A stretch of DNA of 64,000 bases, taken from Paeniglutamicibacter antarcticus_C. GTDB taxonomy: Bacteria; Actinomycetota; Actinomycetes; Actinomycetales; Micrococcaceae. The DNA lies in the NCBI RefSeq assembly GCF_039544305.1, contig NZ_BAABLK010000037.1:124001-188000 (forward strand). Direction: 5' to 3'. Numbering within the stretch: position 1 is the stretch's first letter; each line of letters starts with the position of its first letter. The translations under genes and the position numbers were made by a program. Below are positions 26,340-36,500 of the stretch, one piece after another. Under the pieces are notes generated by a model. That model was not told the origin of the DNA. It did no database searches and saw only the letters and a list, made by a program, of their open reading frames with translations.

Positions 26340-27683
26340 TTATCCAACGCGCGAGGGGTCTTGCCTACTGGGCCCGGTTGCCTTGGCCAAGGCGGCGCGC
26401 AGTTGGGCGCTTCCTGCACCGTCGCGCAGCGATTGGCCCAGGGAGTGCAGCTCATCGCGGGTGTCCTGTGGAAGGGAGAGCATGGCGCCAAGGGCTAGCC
26501 GGAGCTCTTGAACCGTGGCGGTGTTCGGTGCCAGTGCCGCACCAAAGCCGATGTTCTCCAATGCAGCGGCCCCGGCGAACTGGTCGGTCGAAAACGGCAG
26601 GACGACGGTGGGCACCCCGAAGGTCAGGGACTCGGTGACCGAGTTGTTTCCGCCATGGGTCACCGCGGCGGCGGCCGAACCCAGCAGCGTGACCTGCGGC
26701 AGGAATTCACCCACCAGCCAGTTTTCGGGGACCTCGCCCAAGGACTCGGCTCCGGCGGAGCCGTAGGCAACGGCTGCGCGGATATTGGATTCCTTCAGGG
26801 CGGTGACAACCTTGTTGAGCACATCCCCGCGCACCGATAGGAAGCTGCCGAAGCTGACGTAGACAAAGGGTTCATCGCTCTCCGAGAGCCAGGCTTCGAT
26901 GTGGTCCTCGGCGGATTCGGCGCGAACCGACGAGCCGATGAAGACGTGAGGGGGCAGGTGTCCGGTACGTTCTTCGGTCATGAGCTCACCGGGGTAGTTG
27001 AAGACCAGCACGTCGCCGTGTTCGGCAAAGGCATCGGGGGAAGGCGGGAGCTGGGGCGCCAACTGGGCCAGGGCCGAATTCCACTCGGAGGTAAACGACT
27101 CGGACACCCGGGTGCAAAGGTTGCGCAGCTCTTCGATTTCCTGGTCTTCAGGGGAGAATGCCGTTGGCCAGGCCGGGGGAAGGCCGTAGACTTCCGCAGC
27201 CGCCGGGAGGGGGAGGGCCGTGGGATGGCCCAGGACCACGTCGATGTGCTCGATGCCGGCGGCAACCATGCCCAGGCGTGCGCTGAAGGCCAAGTGGTCC
27301 ACGATGATCGTCGTCGGTTTCACTTCTTCGACGATCTTCTGCACGGCCTTCGCGGTCTTCACCGGTTCCCACATGAGGTCGTTCATGCGTGCCTCGGCCT
27401 GGAACGCCAATGTCTGGACCATGCCCAGGCGGGTGGCGGCAAAGAACCCACGCAGCGCATCATCCTCGCCGTCGGGTTGCTCCTCGGCCCGGATCACCCC
27501 GGGATTCGAGCCACGGCTCAGCTGCAGGTGCACATGCTCAAAACCAAAGGACTCCACGATTGACGCGGTCGCTTCCCCCGTGGCGACCACCACCCGTTCG
27601 CCCGCTTCCAGCCAGTTGGTGCCCAAGGCAGCCAGCGGGTATAGGTGGGAGGCATAGTCGGGAGAGATAATCAGCAGGGTCAT
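26340..27683 (-). CDS. UDP-glycosyltransferase of the GT1/MGT type
   Basis: The 447-residue protein has a GT-B fold. The N-terminus is the acceptor domain (SPDYASHLYPLAALG). The C-terminal donor domain carries VYVSFGSFLSVRG and the sugar-nucleotide signature WLVGEFLPQVTLL, AAAAVTHGGNNSVTESLTFG and GVPTVVLPFSTDQFAGA. Members glycosylate small acceptors such as macrolides or lipids. It starts on an ATGA overlap with the HEAT-GT4 gene, so the two probably work on one product. No acceptor can be named. Confidence 0.85.
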   Translation of the reverse strand: MTLLIISPDYASHLYPLAALGTNWLEAGERVVVATGEATASIVESFGFEHVHLQLSRGSNPGVIRAEEQPDGEDDALRGFFAATRLGMVQTLAFQAEARMNDLMWEPVKTAKAVQKIVEEVKPTTIIVDHLAFSARLGMVAAGIEHIDVVLGHPTALPLPAAAEVYGLPPAWPTAFSPEDQEIEELRNLCTRVSESFTSEWNSALAQLAPQLPPSPDAFAEHGDVLVFNYPGELMTEERTGHLPPHVFIGSSVRAESAEDHIEAWLSESDEPFVYVSFGSFLSVRGDVLNKVVTALKESNIRAAVAYGSAGAESLGEVPENWLVGEFLPQVTLLGSAAAAVTHGGNNSVTESLTFGVPTVVLPFSTDQFAGAAALENIGFGAALAPNTATVQELRLALGAMLSLPQDTRDELHSLGQSLRDGAGSAQLRAALAKATGPSRQDPSRVG

Positions 27684-29878
27684 GGGGCGGAAACCAACTC
27701 TCTTTGAAGTTCCACATCTGCGTGGTGTACATCGGAATATACCTTGGCCAGGGCCCGGGCCATGGCTTCGACCGTGAAATCGGCCTCGACGACGGCGCGT
27801 GAATACCTCGCACGCTCCTCGGTGGTTTCCGCGGCGGCGCAGGCCAGTGCCTCGGTGATGGAGTTGCCCAAGAGGCTGGTGTCCCAGGTGGTGGTAAGGA
27901 ATCCGGTGCGTCCCTGCTCCAGATAGGTGGCCGGGCCTCCGCCATTGGGCGCAACCACCAACAGGCCCGTGGCCATGGCCTCGAGCAACGCGATGCCGAA
28001 TTCTTCCTTAAGGCTTCCGCAGACATAGACCCCGCGAGGTGCCGCAAACCCGGGTAGCCCGGTACGTGCGGCTGCAACCCAGTGGGCCACTGTGCCGTTG
28101 GGGCGGTGGCCCGGCAGGAACAGCCCGTGCGCGGCACGTTCGCCCGGATCGATAATTGAATCAATCCGTGCAAGCTGTTCACGTTCATCTGCCGAGGGAT
28201 TCTTCATGTTCCCGCCGATCAGCAACAGGTTTGCGGTGTTGCGCAGATCCGAGTTCGCCCAGGCCTCTACGATCGAAGCCATTCCCTTGACCCGGTGGAA
28301 GCGCCCCACACTGATGACCAGCGGCAAACCACGGCGCTCCTGTGGCAGGGCACTGAGTAGTTCGGCCAGTTCTTGAAGCGGCTCGGCCGCTTGCTGTCCT
28401 GCGGCGTGCTCCTGGGCCCGGCGGACTGCGTGGTCGACGACACCCAAATCGATTCCTTCGGGAACAATGGTGTGCCTGTTCGGTTCGGCGGCCATGTCCA
28501 GGCCCACCAGTTGCTTCATGTCGTTTTCGAGGTTGGGCCTGGGGAAGAAGATGGTGTGGGCGGCATTGGACGCCATGCGCTGCACCAGTCGGGCGCGGAA
28601 CCAGAAATGTTCCACGGCGTCGATTTCCCCAAAGTTTTCCCGGGTCAGCTGTCCGGCGAGATCCATGGAATTGATGACTGCGTGCGGGTCGGGCGCCGCG
28701 GTGAAGATGACAGGGATATCGAGCTTCCGGGCAACATCGAAAGCAGCCAGGCTGCCCACGTCCGCCATACGCAGGTGCAGTGCGTCCACATGTCCCACGG
28801 ATCTGAGGATGCGGTGGATACCCCGGCGGGCAGCCACGCGCAGCGGCCATGCGCTCGCCGAGGGCAAAGGTCCCTGCAATAGCGGAACCCGGCCGTAGAG
28901 GTGTCCGGTTTGTTCCTCGGCCAAGGTGGCCATGCTTTGCGCGGCCGCTTCAAGGCCACCGCGCGAAAGCGTCAACACTCGGTCGACCGGAACCTGGCTG
29001 CCGTCGGTTTGGGATCCGTCCTCGTGGCCGGCGACCAGGGCATCGCCCAAGCGAACCAACAAGGTGGCGATCCCGCCGTTGTCCCCGCTGCCCGCCTGGC
29101 TCAGTTCCGCATCGATATCGGCATGCAGGAAGAGCTGGGCAACGGTCAGGCCCGTTTCGCGTGCGGCAGGAACCTCAGTGGCAACCGGTCCCGTCGCCTC
29201 GGAAAGATCGCTCAGTGAAAGCCGTGCGGCTTCTGCGAGCAGGCCGGTTCCCTGGGCGATCTCCTGAAGCACTGTGGATGTTGATTCCTCGGTGCTTCGC
29301 TGTCCCAGGGCAATGACGGCTGCGACGCGGACTGTTTGTTCTTCGGCAGCGTCCCGCGCAATGCGGGTCAGGGGAGAAGCGGCCATGGAGTGCTGCACCA
29401 AGCCCAGGGTTTCCACCAATCGATAGCGGCGTGCCGGTTCGGTGACACCCAACAACGCACTTTCGAGTCCGACGGCAACCATTTCCGGTGCCGGGACCGC
29501 CCAGCCCTCCAAGGTGCGTTGGGCCAACATGGCGGCGAACCCCCCGGAAGAGACCAGCCCGATGAGGCGTCCCAAGGATCCTGCGCGTGGTGCTCGGGAA
29601 CTGTGTGCCCACGCGGCATGTTCGCGAATGAACCCTTGGTCACTGGAGAGCAACTCAGAGAGGACGACATCGGCTTCCTCGTCACCGATCTGGGCCAGTG
29701 CGTGGATAGCTGCGATCGCAGCGACCTGGTCGTTCGCGGCGATGGTGCTACGCAGCAGGCGCATGTTGCGCACCCCGCCATCCCGGCTCGCTTCCACGGC
29801 TAGATCGTCACCGAGCCGTAAGGCATCGACCAGCCGTTCGGCCTTCTTCACCGCATCAAGACAAATCTGGACTCTCAC
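27680..29878 (-). CDS. Large GT4 glycosyltransferase with HEAT-like repeat N-terminus
   Basis: The 732-residue protein has two parts. Residues about 1-240 are a series of paired amphipathic helices resembling HEAT repeats (IAAIHALAQIGDEEADVVLS, RVAAVIALGQRSTEES). From about 250 to the end it is a GT-B enzyme: VISVGRFHRVKGMASIVEAW opens the donor domain and KEEFGIALLEAMATGLLVVA is the GT4 E-x7-E motif. There is no signal peptide. The GTG start follows AGAGG. It is the first gene of an operon with a GT1 enzyme. The repeats may recruit a partner or acceptor; the product is unknown. Confidence 0.8.
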   Translation of the reverse strand: MRVQICLDAVKKAERLVDALRLGDDLAVEASRDGGVRNMRLLRSTIAANDQVAAIAAIHALAQIGDEEADVVLSELLSSDQGFIREHAAWAHSSRAPRAGSLGRLIGLVSSGGFAAMLAQRTLEGWAVPAPEMVAVGLESALLGVTEPARRYRLVETLGLVQHSMAASPLTRIARDAAEEQTVRVAAVIALGQRSTEESTSTVLQEIAQGTGLLAEAARLSLSDLSEATGPVATEVPAARETGLTVAQLFLHADIDAELSQAGSGDNGGIATLLVRLGDALVAGHEDGSQTDGSQVPVDRVLTLSRGGLEAAAQSMATLAEEQTGHLYGRVPLLQGPLPSASAWPLRVAARRGIHRILRSVGHVDALHLRMADVGSLAAFDVARKLDIPVIFTAAPDPHAVINSMDLAGQLTRENFGEIDAVEHFWFRARLVQRMASNAAHTIFFPRPNLENDMKQLVGLDMAAEPNRHTIVPEGIDLGVVDHAVRRAQEHAAGQQAAEPLQELAELLSALPQERRGLPLVISVGRFHRVKGMASIVEAWANSDLRNTANLLLIGGNMKNPSADEREQLARIDSIIDPGERAAHGLFLPGHRPNGTVAHWVAAARTGLPGFAAPRGVYVCGSLKEEFGIALLEAMATGLLVVAPNGGGPATYLEQGRTGFLTTTWDTSLLGNSITEALACAAAETTEERARYSRAVVEADFTVEAMARALAKVYSDVHHADVELQRELVSAP

Positions 29879-29947
29879 GTGTAAACCTCTTCAACGAATG
29901 TTCAGGCCGGCACAGCATGGGTAACGCATTGCCAATACTATCTGATT

Positions 29948-29966
29948 ACTAGCTAAGCTAGCTAGT
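29948..29966. promoter_or_regulatory. Palindrome in the glycosyltransferase operon promoter
   Basis: ACTAGCTAAGCTAGCTAGT is a perfect 8-3-8 inverted repeat about 70 bases upstream of the operon start. It covers the -35 position for a minus-strand -10 TAGTAT (plus-strand 29935-29940). It is followed by a T-run on the plus strand, but no plus-strand gene precedes it, so an operator is more likely than a terminator. Confidence 0.5.
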
Positions 29967-30152
29967 TTTTTCGGTGTAGGGATAAATGAGAGGAAAAAGG
30001 CTCTGCTTGTTGGCGGGTTTCCGGCGCTGCAGCTCGTTGGCTTGCCCCGTGACAGGTCTGTCGATTCCGGATGTCACGACTAAACAATGGGTCTAATGGC
30101 GCCCGCTATCTCGCTGCGAAGCCATACTTGGGGTTGCGAGGCAGCGAAGCCA

Positions 30153-30602
30153 CTACTCCTGAAGGTTTTCGCTTTCTGAGTCGGGGTCGGGATCCTCGAT
30201 GGCTTCGACGGAGACCAACCACCGCACGATCACCTCGCGCATGGCCTCGTCCTTGAAATCGAACCACGCCTTGCGCTGATCCGGGAATGAGTTCAATGTT
30301 TCTTTGAAATGACGGAACGGTTTGCTGCGGATCAACGCCTGCTCGAGTTTCATGCGGGCTTGGCCCTCGGGCAGTGCGTGGGTGAAATCCTCCATGTGCC
30401 GGTATGACTCATAGGATTCGATGCGATCGATCCAGACGTAGTTGCCCTCCTGGATGTCTTGAATCTCCAGGTCGTCCGAGAATCCGGGGAGCACTACATC
30501 GCCGGTGTCAAGATCCAGGTAGTACTCGGCGCCCATGGAACCATCATCCTGCATGACACTGGCGATCATGTCCAGATCAAGGTCTTCGAGTTTCAGCATC
30601 AT
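30153..30602 (-). CDS. UPF0158 family protein
   Basis: A 149-residue soluble acidic protein of the UPF0158 family, function unknown. The recognisable parts are LEYYLDLDTGDVV-like AEYYLDLDTGDVVLPGFSDD, the YRHMEDF segment and the C-terminal PFRHFKETLNSFPDQRKAWF followed by WLVSVEAIED. AAGGAC stands six bases before the ATG at 30602. It is a single gene, with no clear link to its neighbours. Confidence 0.8.
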   Translation of the reverse strand: MMLKLEDLDLDMIASVMQDDGSMGAEYYLDLDTGDVVLPGFSDDLEIQDIQEGNYVWIDRIESYESYRHMEDFTHALPEGQARMKLEQALIRSKPFRHFKETLNSFPDQRKAWFDFKDEAMREVIVRWLVSVEAIEDPDPDSESENLQE

Positions 30603-30698
30603 GCGTCCTTGCCACGGGTTGGGTGAGGTGTCCAACCAGCCTCGCGGCACCTCACCAATCACGCAAGTGTCCCTTGGATGGAAAAAACGTCGGGTACA

Positions 30699-31934
30699 TC
30701 AAACCTTGCCGAGCTTCGAGAACAGTGCGCGCACCGCCGCCTGGACCCCGGTGCTCAGTGTCGGTTCGATAACCGGGGCAAAGAACGGCGAGTGGTTTGC
30801 CGGTGGGGTGCCGGCAGCCAAGGCCGCGGCGTCGTTGCCGCCGAAGAACCAGAACACCGAGGGCACACCGATGGCGGCTGCCAGAGCCCCGAAGTCTTCG
30901 CTGCCCATCACCGGTTCTCCGTCCACAACATGCTCCTTGCCGAATTCGGCACGGAACGCCTCGGCGAGCTTCGCGGTCTCCGTCGGGTCGTTGTGCAATG
31001 GCGGGAAAGCGGAGATATCCTCGATCAGCGGTTCCATGGCGCCGGAGGCTTGGGCCTCGGCGGCAATGATGCGCCGGATCGAGGAGAGCACCATGTCGCG
31101 GACTTCGGCTTCAAAGGTGCGCACGTTGATGGTGAACACCGCGCGGTCAGGAATGATGTTCTCTTTCAACCCGGCGTGGAACGAGCCGACGGTCACCACT
31201 GCGGAAGACTGGGGGGCCACCTGCCTTGAGACGATCCTCTGCAAGTGCAGCACCATGGAAGCGCCCAACACGATGGGGTCGACGGAGTTTTCTGGCATGG
31301 ACCCGTGGGACCCTTGGCCGTACACGGTGACCTTGAAGGAATCCGCGGTGGCCATTGCCGCCCCCGGCATCAAGCTGACGGTTCCTGCCAGGGACGCCAT
31401 CACGTGCTGGCCGAAGATGACCTCGGGCTTAGGGGCCTTGTCCCAGAGTCCGTCCTGGACCATGGCGCGGGCTCCGACGCCCGTTTCCTCCCCGGGTTGC
31501 AGGATAAACACCACGGTCCCGGACCACGCGTTGCGGGCACCTGCATAAAGCTCGGCGGTTTTCAATGCGGTGGCCATGTGAGTGTCGTGACCGCAGGCAT
31601 GCATGAGAGGGACGGTGGTGCCGTCCGGAAGCTTGCCGGTGGCGGTGCTTGCATAATCCAGGCCAGTGTCTTCGAGGACCGGCAATCCGTCGGTGTCCGC
31701 ACGCAGACCGATAACCGGACCCTCGCCGTTACGCAGCACGCCCACAACTCCGGTGCCTCCGCAGCGGAAGACTTCCAATCCCAGATCTTCCAAGCGCTTG
31801 GCCAGGTAGTCGGCGGTCCGGTGCTCCTGCATGGACAACTCCGGGTTGGCGTGCAAGTACTTGTAAGTTTCGTGCAGGTCGGCAGTCGAGTCCGGGTTCA
31901 TCCTCAGGGACTGCGGGATGCTGGTGCTTCTCAT
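30699..31934 (-). CDS. M20-family amidohydrolase (N-acyl amino acid / IAA-amide hydrolase type)
   Basis: The 411-residue metal hydrolase shows the M20D signature: GLRADTDGLPV, then MHACGHDTHMA (metal ligands), QPGEETGVGARAMV with the catalytic Glu, and GSEDFG near the end. The lid domain starts around VYGQGSHGSMPENSVDP. It would cleave an acyl group from an amino acid or similar conjugate. AAGGAAG precedes the ATG at 31934; a longer start lacks family similarity. It sits next to the IS element, which inserted about 265 bases upstream of it. Confidence 0.88.
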   Translation of the reverse strand: MRSTSIPQSLRMNPDSTADLHETYKYLHANPELSMQEHRTADYLAKRLEDLGLEVFRCGGTGVVGVLRNGEGPVIGLRADTDGLPVLEDTGLDYASTATGKLPDGTTVPLMHACGHDTHMATALKTAELYAGARNAWSGTVVFILQPGEETGVGARAMVQDGLWDKAPKPEVIFGQHVMASLAGTVSLMPGAAMATADSFKVTVYGQGSHGSMPENSVDPIVLGASMVLHLQRIVSRQVAPQSSAVVTVGSFHAGLKENIIPDRAVFTINVRTFEAEVRDMVLSSIRRIIAAEAQASGAMEPLIEDISAFPPLHNDPTETAKLAEAFRAEFGKEHVVDGEPVMGSEDFGALAAAIGVPSVFWFFGGNDAAALAAGTPPANHSPFFAPVIEPTLSTGVQAAVRALFSKLGKV

Positions 31935-32198
31935 GAGGTCTTGGCTTCCTTGCTTTGTGGGGGCATTGCTCTGGATAGGCGCCACTGCAGTCCGGCCGCC
32001 GGTCCGTCGTTCCAGAAGACCGGCACCCGGCAATGGAAGCGCTTTGGTACATGAGACTATCCGGGTGCCTGATCAATAGCCCCTTGAAAGATGAGGAGAG
32101 TGGTTCCTTGCGATCCGTCTTTAGTTCTTCGCGGCCACTGTGAGGAGATCTGCAGCCTCCTTATCCGGCGTACTTGGAGCTCGCGGTGTCGAAAGTAC

Positions 32199-33290
32199 CT
32201 AGTGTCCCGCGCCGTTAATTCGTTTCAATAGTCGTCCCAACGATTCAAGGATCTCCTCGGCAGTCTTCGTCCAGATAAACGGCTTGGGATTTTCATTCCA
32301 TCCCTTGACCCAGTTGCGCAGGTCCTTCTCCAGTGTCTGCACGCTTCGGTGGTCACTGCGTTGGAGCAGTTCCCGCGTCACTTCGGCAAACAATCGCTCA
32401 ACCTGGTTGATCCAGGACGAGTACGTGGGCGTGAAGTGCATCGTGAACCGCGGGTGCCGGGCCAGCCAGGACACAATGGTCGGACTCTTGTGTGTCCCGT
32501 AGTTGTCGCAGACGATATGCACGTCCAGTTCCTCCGGGACCTGCGCATCGATCTTGGCCAGGAATTTCTTGAACTCCACGGCCCGGTGCTTGCGATGGGT
32601 GGAAGCGATCACGGTCCCGTCAACCACGTTCAAGGCGGCGAACAGGCTCGTGGTGCCGTGCCGGGCATAGTCATGGGTGCGCTTTTCGGGCATGCCCGGC
32701 ATCATCGGGAACGCGGGCTGCGACCTGGACAAAGCCTGGACCTGGGACTTTTCATCCACCGACAGGACGACGGCGGATTCGGGCGGGTTCAGGTAGAGAC
32801 CCACGATGTCGTAGACCTTCTCCACGAAGAACGGATCGTTGGAGAGTTTGAACCCGTCGGTGCGGTGAGGCTTGATGCTAAAGGCTTTCCAGATCCGCCC
32901 GACGGTGGACTTGGATAGTCCGCTGCGTTCGGCCATCTTGGAGCGGGACCAGTGGGTCGCGTTTTCCGGAGTGCTTTCCAAGGTGGCGACCACGATGTCT
33001 TCGACCTAATCGGCGCTGATGGTGGCAGGGCGTCCCGGGCGTGGATCATCGCTGAGCCCATCCAATCGATGATCCACAAACCGTGAGCGCCACTTCGTCA
33101 CCGTCGGTGCCGAGCATCCGACCAAGGTGGCGACGTCCTTGTTGGTCATCCCCTCGGCGCAGGCCAGGACGATCCGTGAACGTAGCGCCAGCGCTTGGGA
33201 GGACTTTCGTCTGCGGGTCCATCGTGAAAGCTGGTCGCGTTCTTCATCGGTGAGGATCAGTTCTGCCTTGGGGCGTCCGGTGCGTGCCAT
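32199..33290 (-). pseudogene. IS630 transposase, interrupted by one in-frame amber codon
   Basis: The N-terminal 94 residues carry the helix-turn-helix (MTNKDVATLVGCSAPTVTKW). After a TAG at 33006-33008 the same frame continues through the DDE domain: LSVDEKSQ, VCDNYGTHKSP and WINQVERLFAEV hold the three acidic residues. No indel is needed, so one nonsense change (probably CAG to TAG) splits it. The final TAG stop uses the flanking TA target duplication plus one base outside the element. The transposase is probably inactive unless the amber codon is suppressed. Confidence 0.85.
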
Positions 33291-33335
33291 GTATCAATTT
33301 TAACACTTATTCAACGAATTTACGGCGCGGGACAC
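32202..33335 (-). mobile_element. IS630-family insertion sequence, complete ends
   Basis: A 1134-bp element bounded by inverted repeats of about 23 bases (32202-32224 and 33313-33335) starting GTGTCCCGCGCCGT, with one mismatch. A TA dinucleotide directly flanks each end (32200-32201 and 33336-33337), as expected for the IS630/Tc1 target duplication. It holds one transposase gene, interrupted by a stop codon. The intact ends and TA duplication suggest a fairly recent insertion. Confidence 0.9.
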
Positions 33336-33545
33336 TAGCAAGAGCGAGACACCGCGGTGTGCTTCGTCCTGCGGCGTTCTTGCCGAGGCTGGCTGATAGC
33401 GTGAAAGCCGGTTCACATCGTCAAAGTGGAAAGAACCCGCCTTCACGTTTCTTGGCCCGCACACGGGGTTGATGGGATAAGTTCTACTAAGTGAATCCAA
33501 GCACCCGCGACCGGCCGGGCCCACGCAGGAAAGAGGGATGCGCTC

Positions 33546-36500
33546 GTGAGTGTCCAGGGTGACTACGTGGGAGCGGCACTGGAAATCATCTCAGGTGCCT
33601 TGGCCGGGTTCGCTGAAGAAAAGCGGGCGATGCGCATCGCCGCAGGAGGCTGGACGAAGCTGTCGAACAAGCTCGACCACGTCCTTCAAACCCCCGAGGT
33701 CTCCACCGGCGTCGGCGCACTGGGTGCCCAATTGCGCGTGTTGCTCTCCTCCACAGACCCCGAACTGACAATGGCGCAGGAACGATTGACGCGGGCGGTG
33801 CAGGAAATTCGCCAAGGCTGGGCGAACAACACCGACTTCGATTCCGGAGCAGCGCAGCGCAGCCTGGAAACCTGTACGGACTTCCTGGCCGGGTTGGAAT
33901 TGCAGGATGCGGCCGACCAAGTACGTCAGATGCTGCAATCCCTTGCCGTAGGCGATATGGGGAAGGTTTCAGCCCGTGAACCCGGTGCCGGTCCGGTCTC
34001 GGTGCGAATCACCCACGGCAAAACAGTCAACTACGCCACCGCACACACCCATGCCCGGATCCTTGAACGGATCGTGCTGGATAACCACGGGCAAAGGGCC
34101 CGGCAGGTCCTGGTGACGGCGGTGGCCATGCGCGGGAACCTGCCGGTTTCCGCCGTGGCACGTCGGTCCATGGAATTGCCGTGCGGAACCAGCACAGTCC
34201 ACGACTTGGACGTGGTGCTGGATTTGGCCGCCTTCTCCCTGGTCGATGCGCGGAGTCCGGGCCGGCTCGTGGTCAGGGTGGCCGAAAACGGAAAGCTCAT
34301 TGCCGAGGAATCAGGCGAGCTCGAATTACTGCCGGCAAGCCATTGGCCCGGCGCTTCGAACCAAGCGAACGCCGAGTTGCTGGCGGCATTCGTGCAACCC
34401 CAGCATCCGGCGCTTGGCCAACTGCTCTCCGCTGCCGGGGACCTGTTTCGCACGCGCACCGGTGGCGAAGACCTCGAAACCACGGTGGGCGGGACCGAAC
34501 GGGTTGACCTGTCGGTGTCGTGCATCTTCGAGGTGCTCGGCTCCCGCGGCATCCGCCTGGGTGCCCAGCCCACGGGCTGGGACCTGGGCGAGGTGGGAGG
34601 GCAATACCTCCGCGGCGCGCAGGAGGTCCTCACTGAACGCGTCGGCAGCGCACTGGAGACCACATTGCTGCTGGCCGCGCTGCTCGAAGCCATCGGCATC
34701 AACTCGGTGATCTGGCTGTCCACCGACCACGCCTTTTTGGCGTATTGGCGCATCCCCGACGGCGCACTGCCCAGCGCCAGCCTCGATGCAGAGGGCGCAA
34801 GCGCTCTGCTGAACCTCATCGGCGCCGGGCACCTGCGTGTTGTGGAGAGCACCGGTGTCACCAGCGGGATCCCACAGCCCATCGCCGAGGCATCGGCCGG
34901 TACTCTGCGCGAGTACGCCCAAGGTGCCGAAGCTGCCGGGCGCCTGGTCTATGGGGTTGATGTCAGGGCCGCGCGACGCTCCGGGATCACACCGCTTCCG
35001 GCCCGCGGCCTCTCGGATACAGGACGGCCCGTTGTCATCGAGTACAAGGCGGCTGCCCCGGATACGCTCGAGCGCTTCTTCAAGGAAAAATCCGAACGAC
35101 GCCTCCCAACACCGCTTTCCACTTCAAGGACGGAGCCACCACGCATCACGGCATGGAAGAACGGGCTGCTCGATCTGTCCTTGCGCAACCGGCTGTTGAA
35201 CTTCACCGAACGCTCACGCGTCCCGCTGGCGGTGCCCGAATCGGTGGTTGACGGGTTCGAGGACCTGATCAACGACGGCAAGGCCATCGAGCTGCTGCCG
35301 GCCAACGAGATCGGTGCGCTGGATGCACAACGTTACTCCTCGGGTCCGTTGCTTCCCATCGAACGCCGCATCGAGCTGCTCCTGACCCGCGCAAGGGTCT
35401 ACACCCGGCTGGAGGAGGAGAAATACGTCTCACGGCTGCGCAGGCTCGCAGGTGAAGCCAAGAGGATCACCGATGAGAACGGCGCAAACAACCTCTACCT
35501 CGCCCTGGGTTCGCTGAACTGGTCGGTCGAGTCGCGTGCCTTGCGTTCCCCGTTGTTCCTGATCCCCGTCCACCTGAAACCCGCCGGACGCGGAAAGCAC
35601 TACCGCGTCGAAATCGACGAGACCGGAACCTCCACCCCCAACTTTGCCTTGGCCGAAAAATTGCACGAGCAATTCGGCCTGCGCATCCCCGGTTTCGAGG
35701 ACCCCGTGCTCGATGCCTCTGGCATCGATGTGCCCGCGGCGCTCGCGGCACTGCGTGAGGCGCTGGTGGCAGCGGATCTTCCCTTCCATGTGGAGGGAAC
35801 CGTGGATCTTGCGATCCTGCAATTCGCCAAGTTCAGGATGTGGCGGGACCTGGACGAAAACTGGGAGACCTTTATGGCCGCCCCGTTGGTGCGCCACCTG
35901 GTTGAATCCCCAACCAGCGTATTCAACGATCCTGCAGGCACTGATTCCGGGGCGCTGGTGGAGGACCTCGATGCGCTGGCGGCCCGTTGCCCGGTACCCG
36001 CCGACTCGTCCCAGCTTGAGGCGGTCGCCGCAGCCTCCGCCGGTCGCACCTTTGTGCTGGAGGGCCCTCCGGGGACAGGAAAGTCCCAGACCATCACCAA
36101 CCTGCTTGCCCACGCCATGGCCGAAGGCAAGAAGGTGCTCTTTGTGGCGGAGAAGCGTGCGGCGCTCGAAGTGGTGCGCAAGCGCCTGGACGAGGTGGGA
36201 CTGGGCGAATTCGCCTTGGACCTGCATGACAAGAGGTCCTCCCCGAATGCGGTGCGCGCCCAGATCAAGGCCTCGCTGGACCACCTGGTTTTCGCCGACC
36301 ACGCCGGGATCAAGCTAGCGGAAGGGGACCTGGAATCTTCGGCGCGCAGACTCCGCTCCTACGCGCGCGACCTGCACGATCCAAACCCTGCCGGAGTCTC
36401 CGCCTACGGGGCACACAACGCCGCCCTGTCCATGGACCCGGAGATCCCGGCGCTGCCGGTCCCCGTATCCTTTGCCGCCCGGGCGGGCCAGCAAGAGCTC

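Noticed and set aside
29948..29970. Intrinsic terminator (palindrome plus T-run)
   Set aside because: The T-run is on the plus strand, where no gene ends nearby; an operator for the minus-strand operon fits better.
33006..33008. Programmed stop readthrough or frameshift in the IS630 transposase
   Set aside because: The two halves are in the same frame and no slippery sequence is seen; a single nonsense mutation is simpler.
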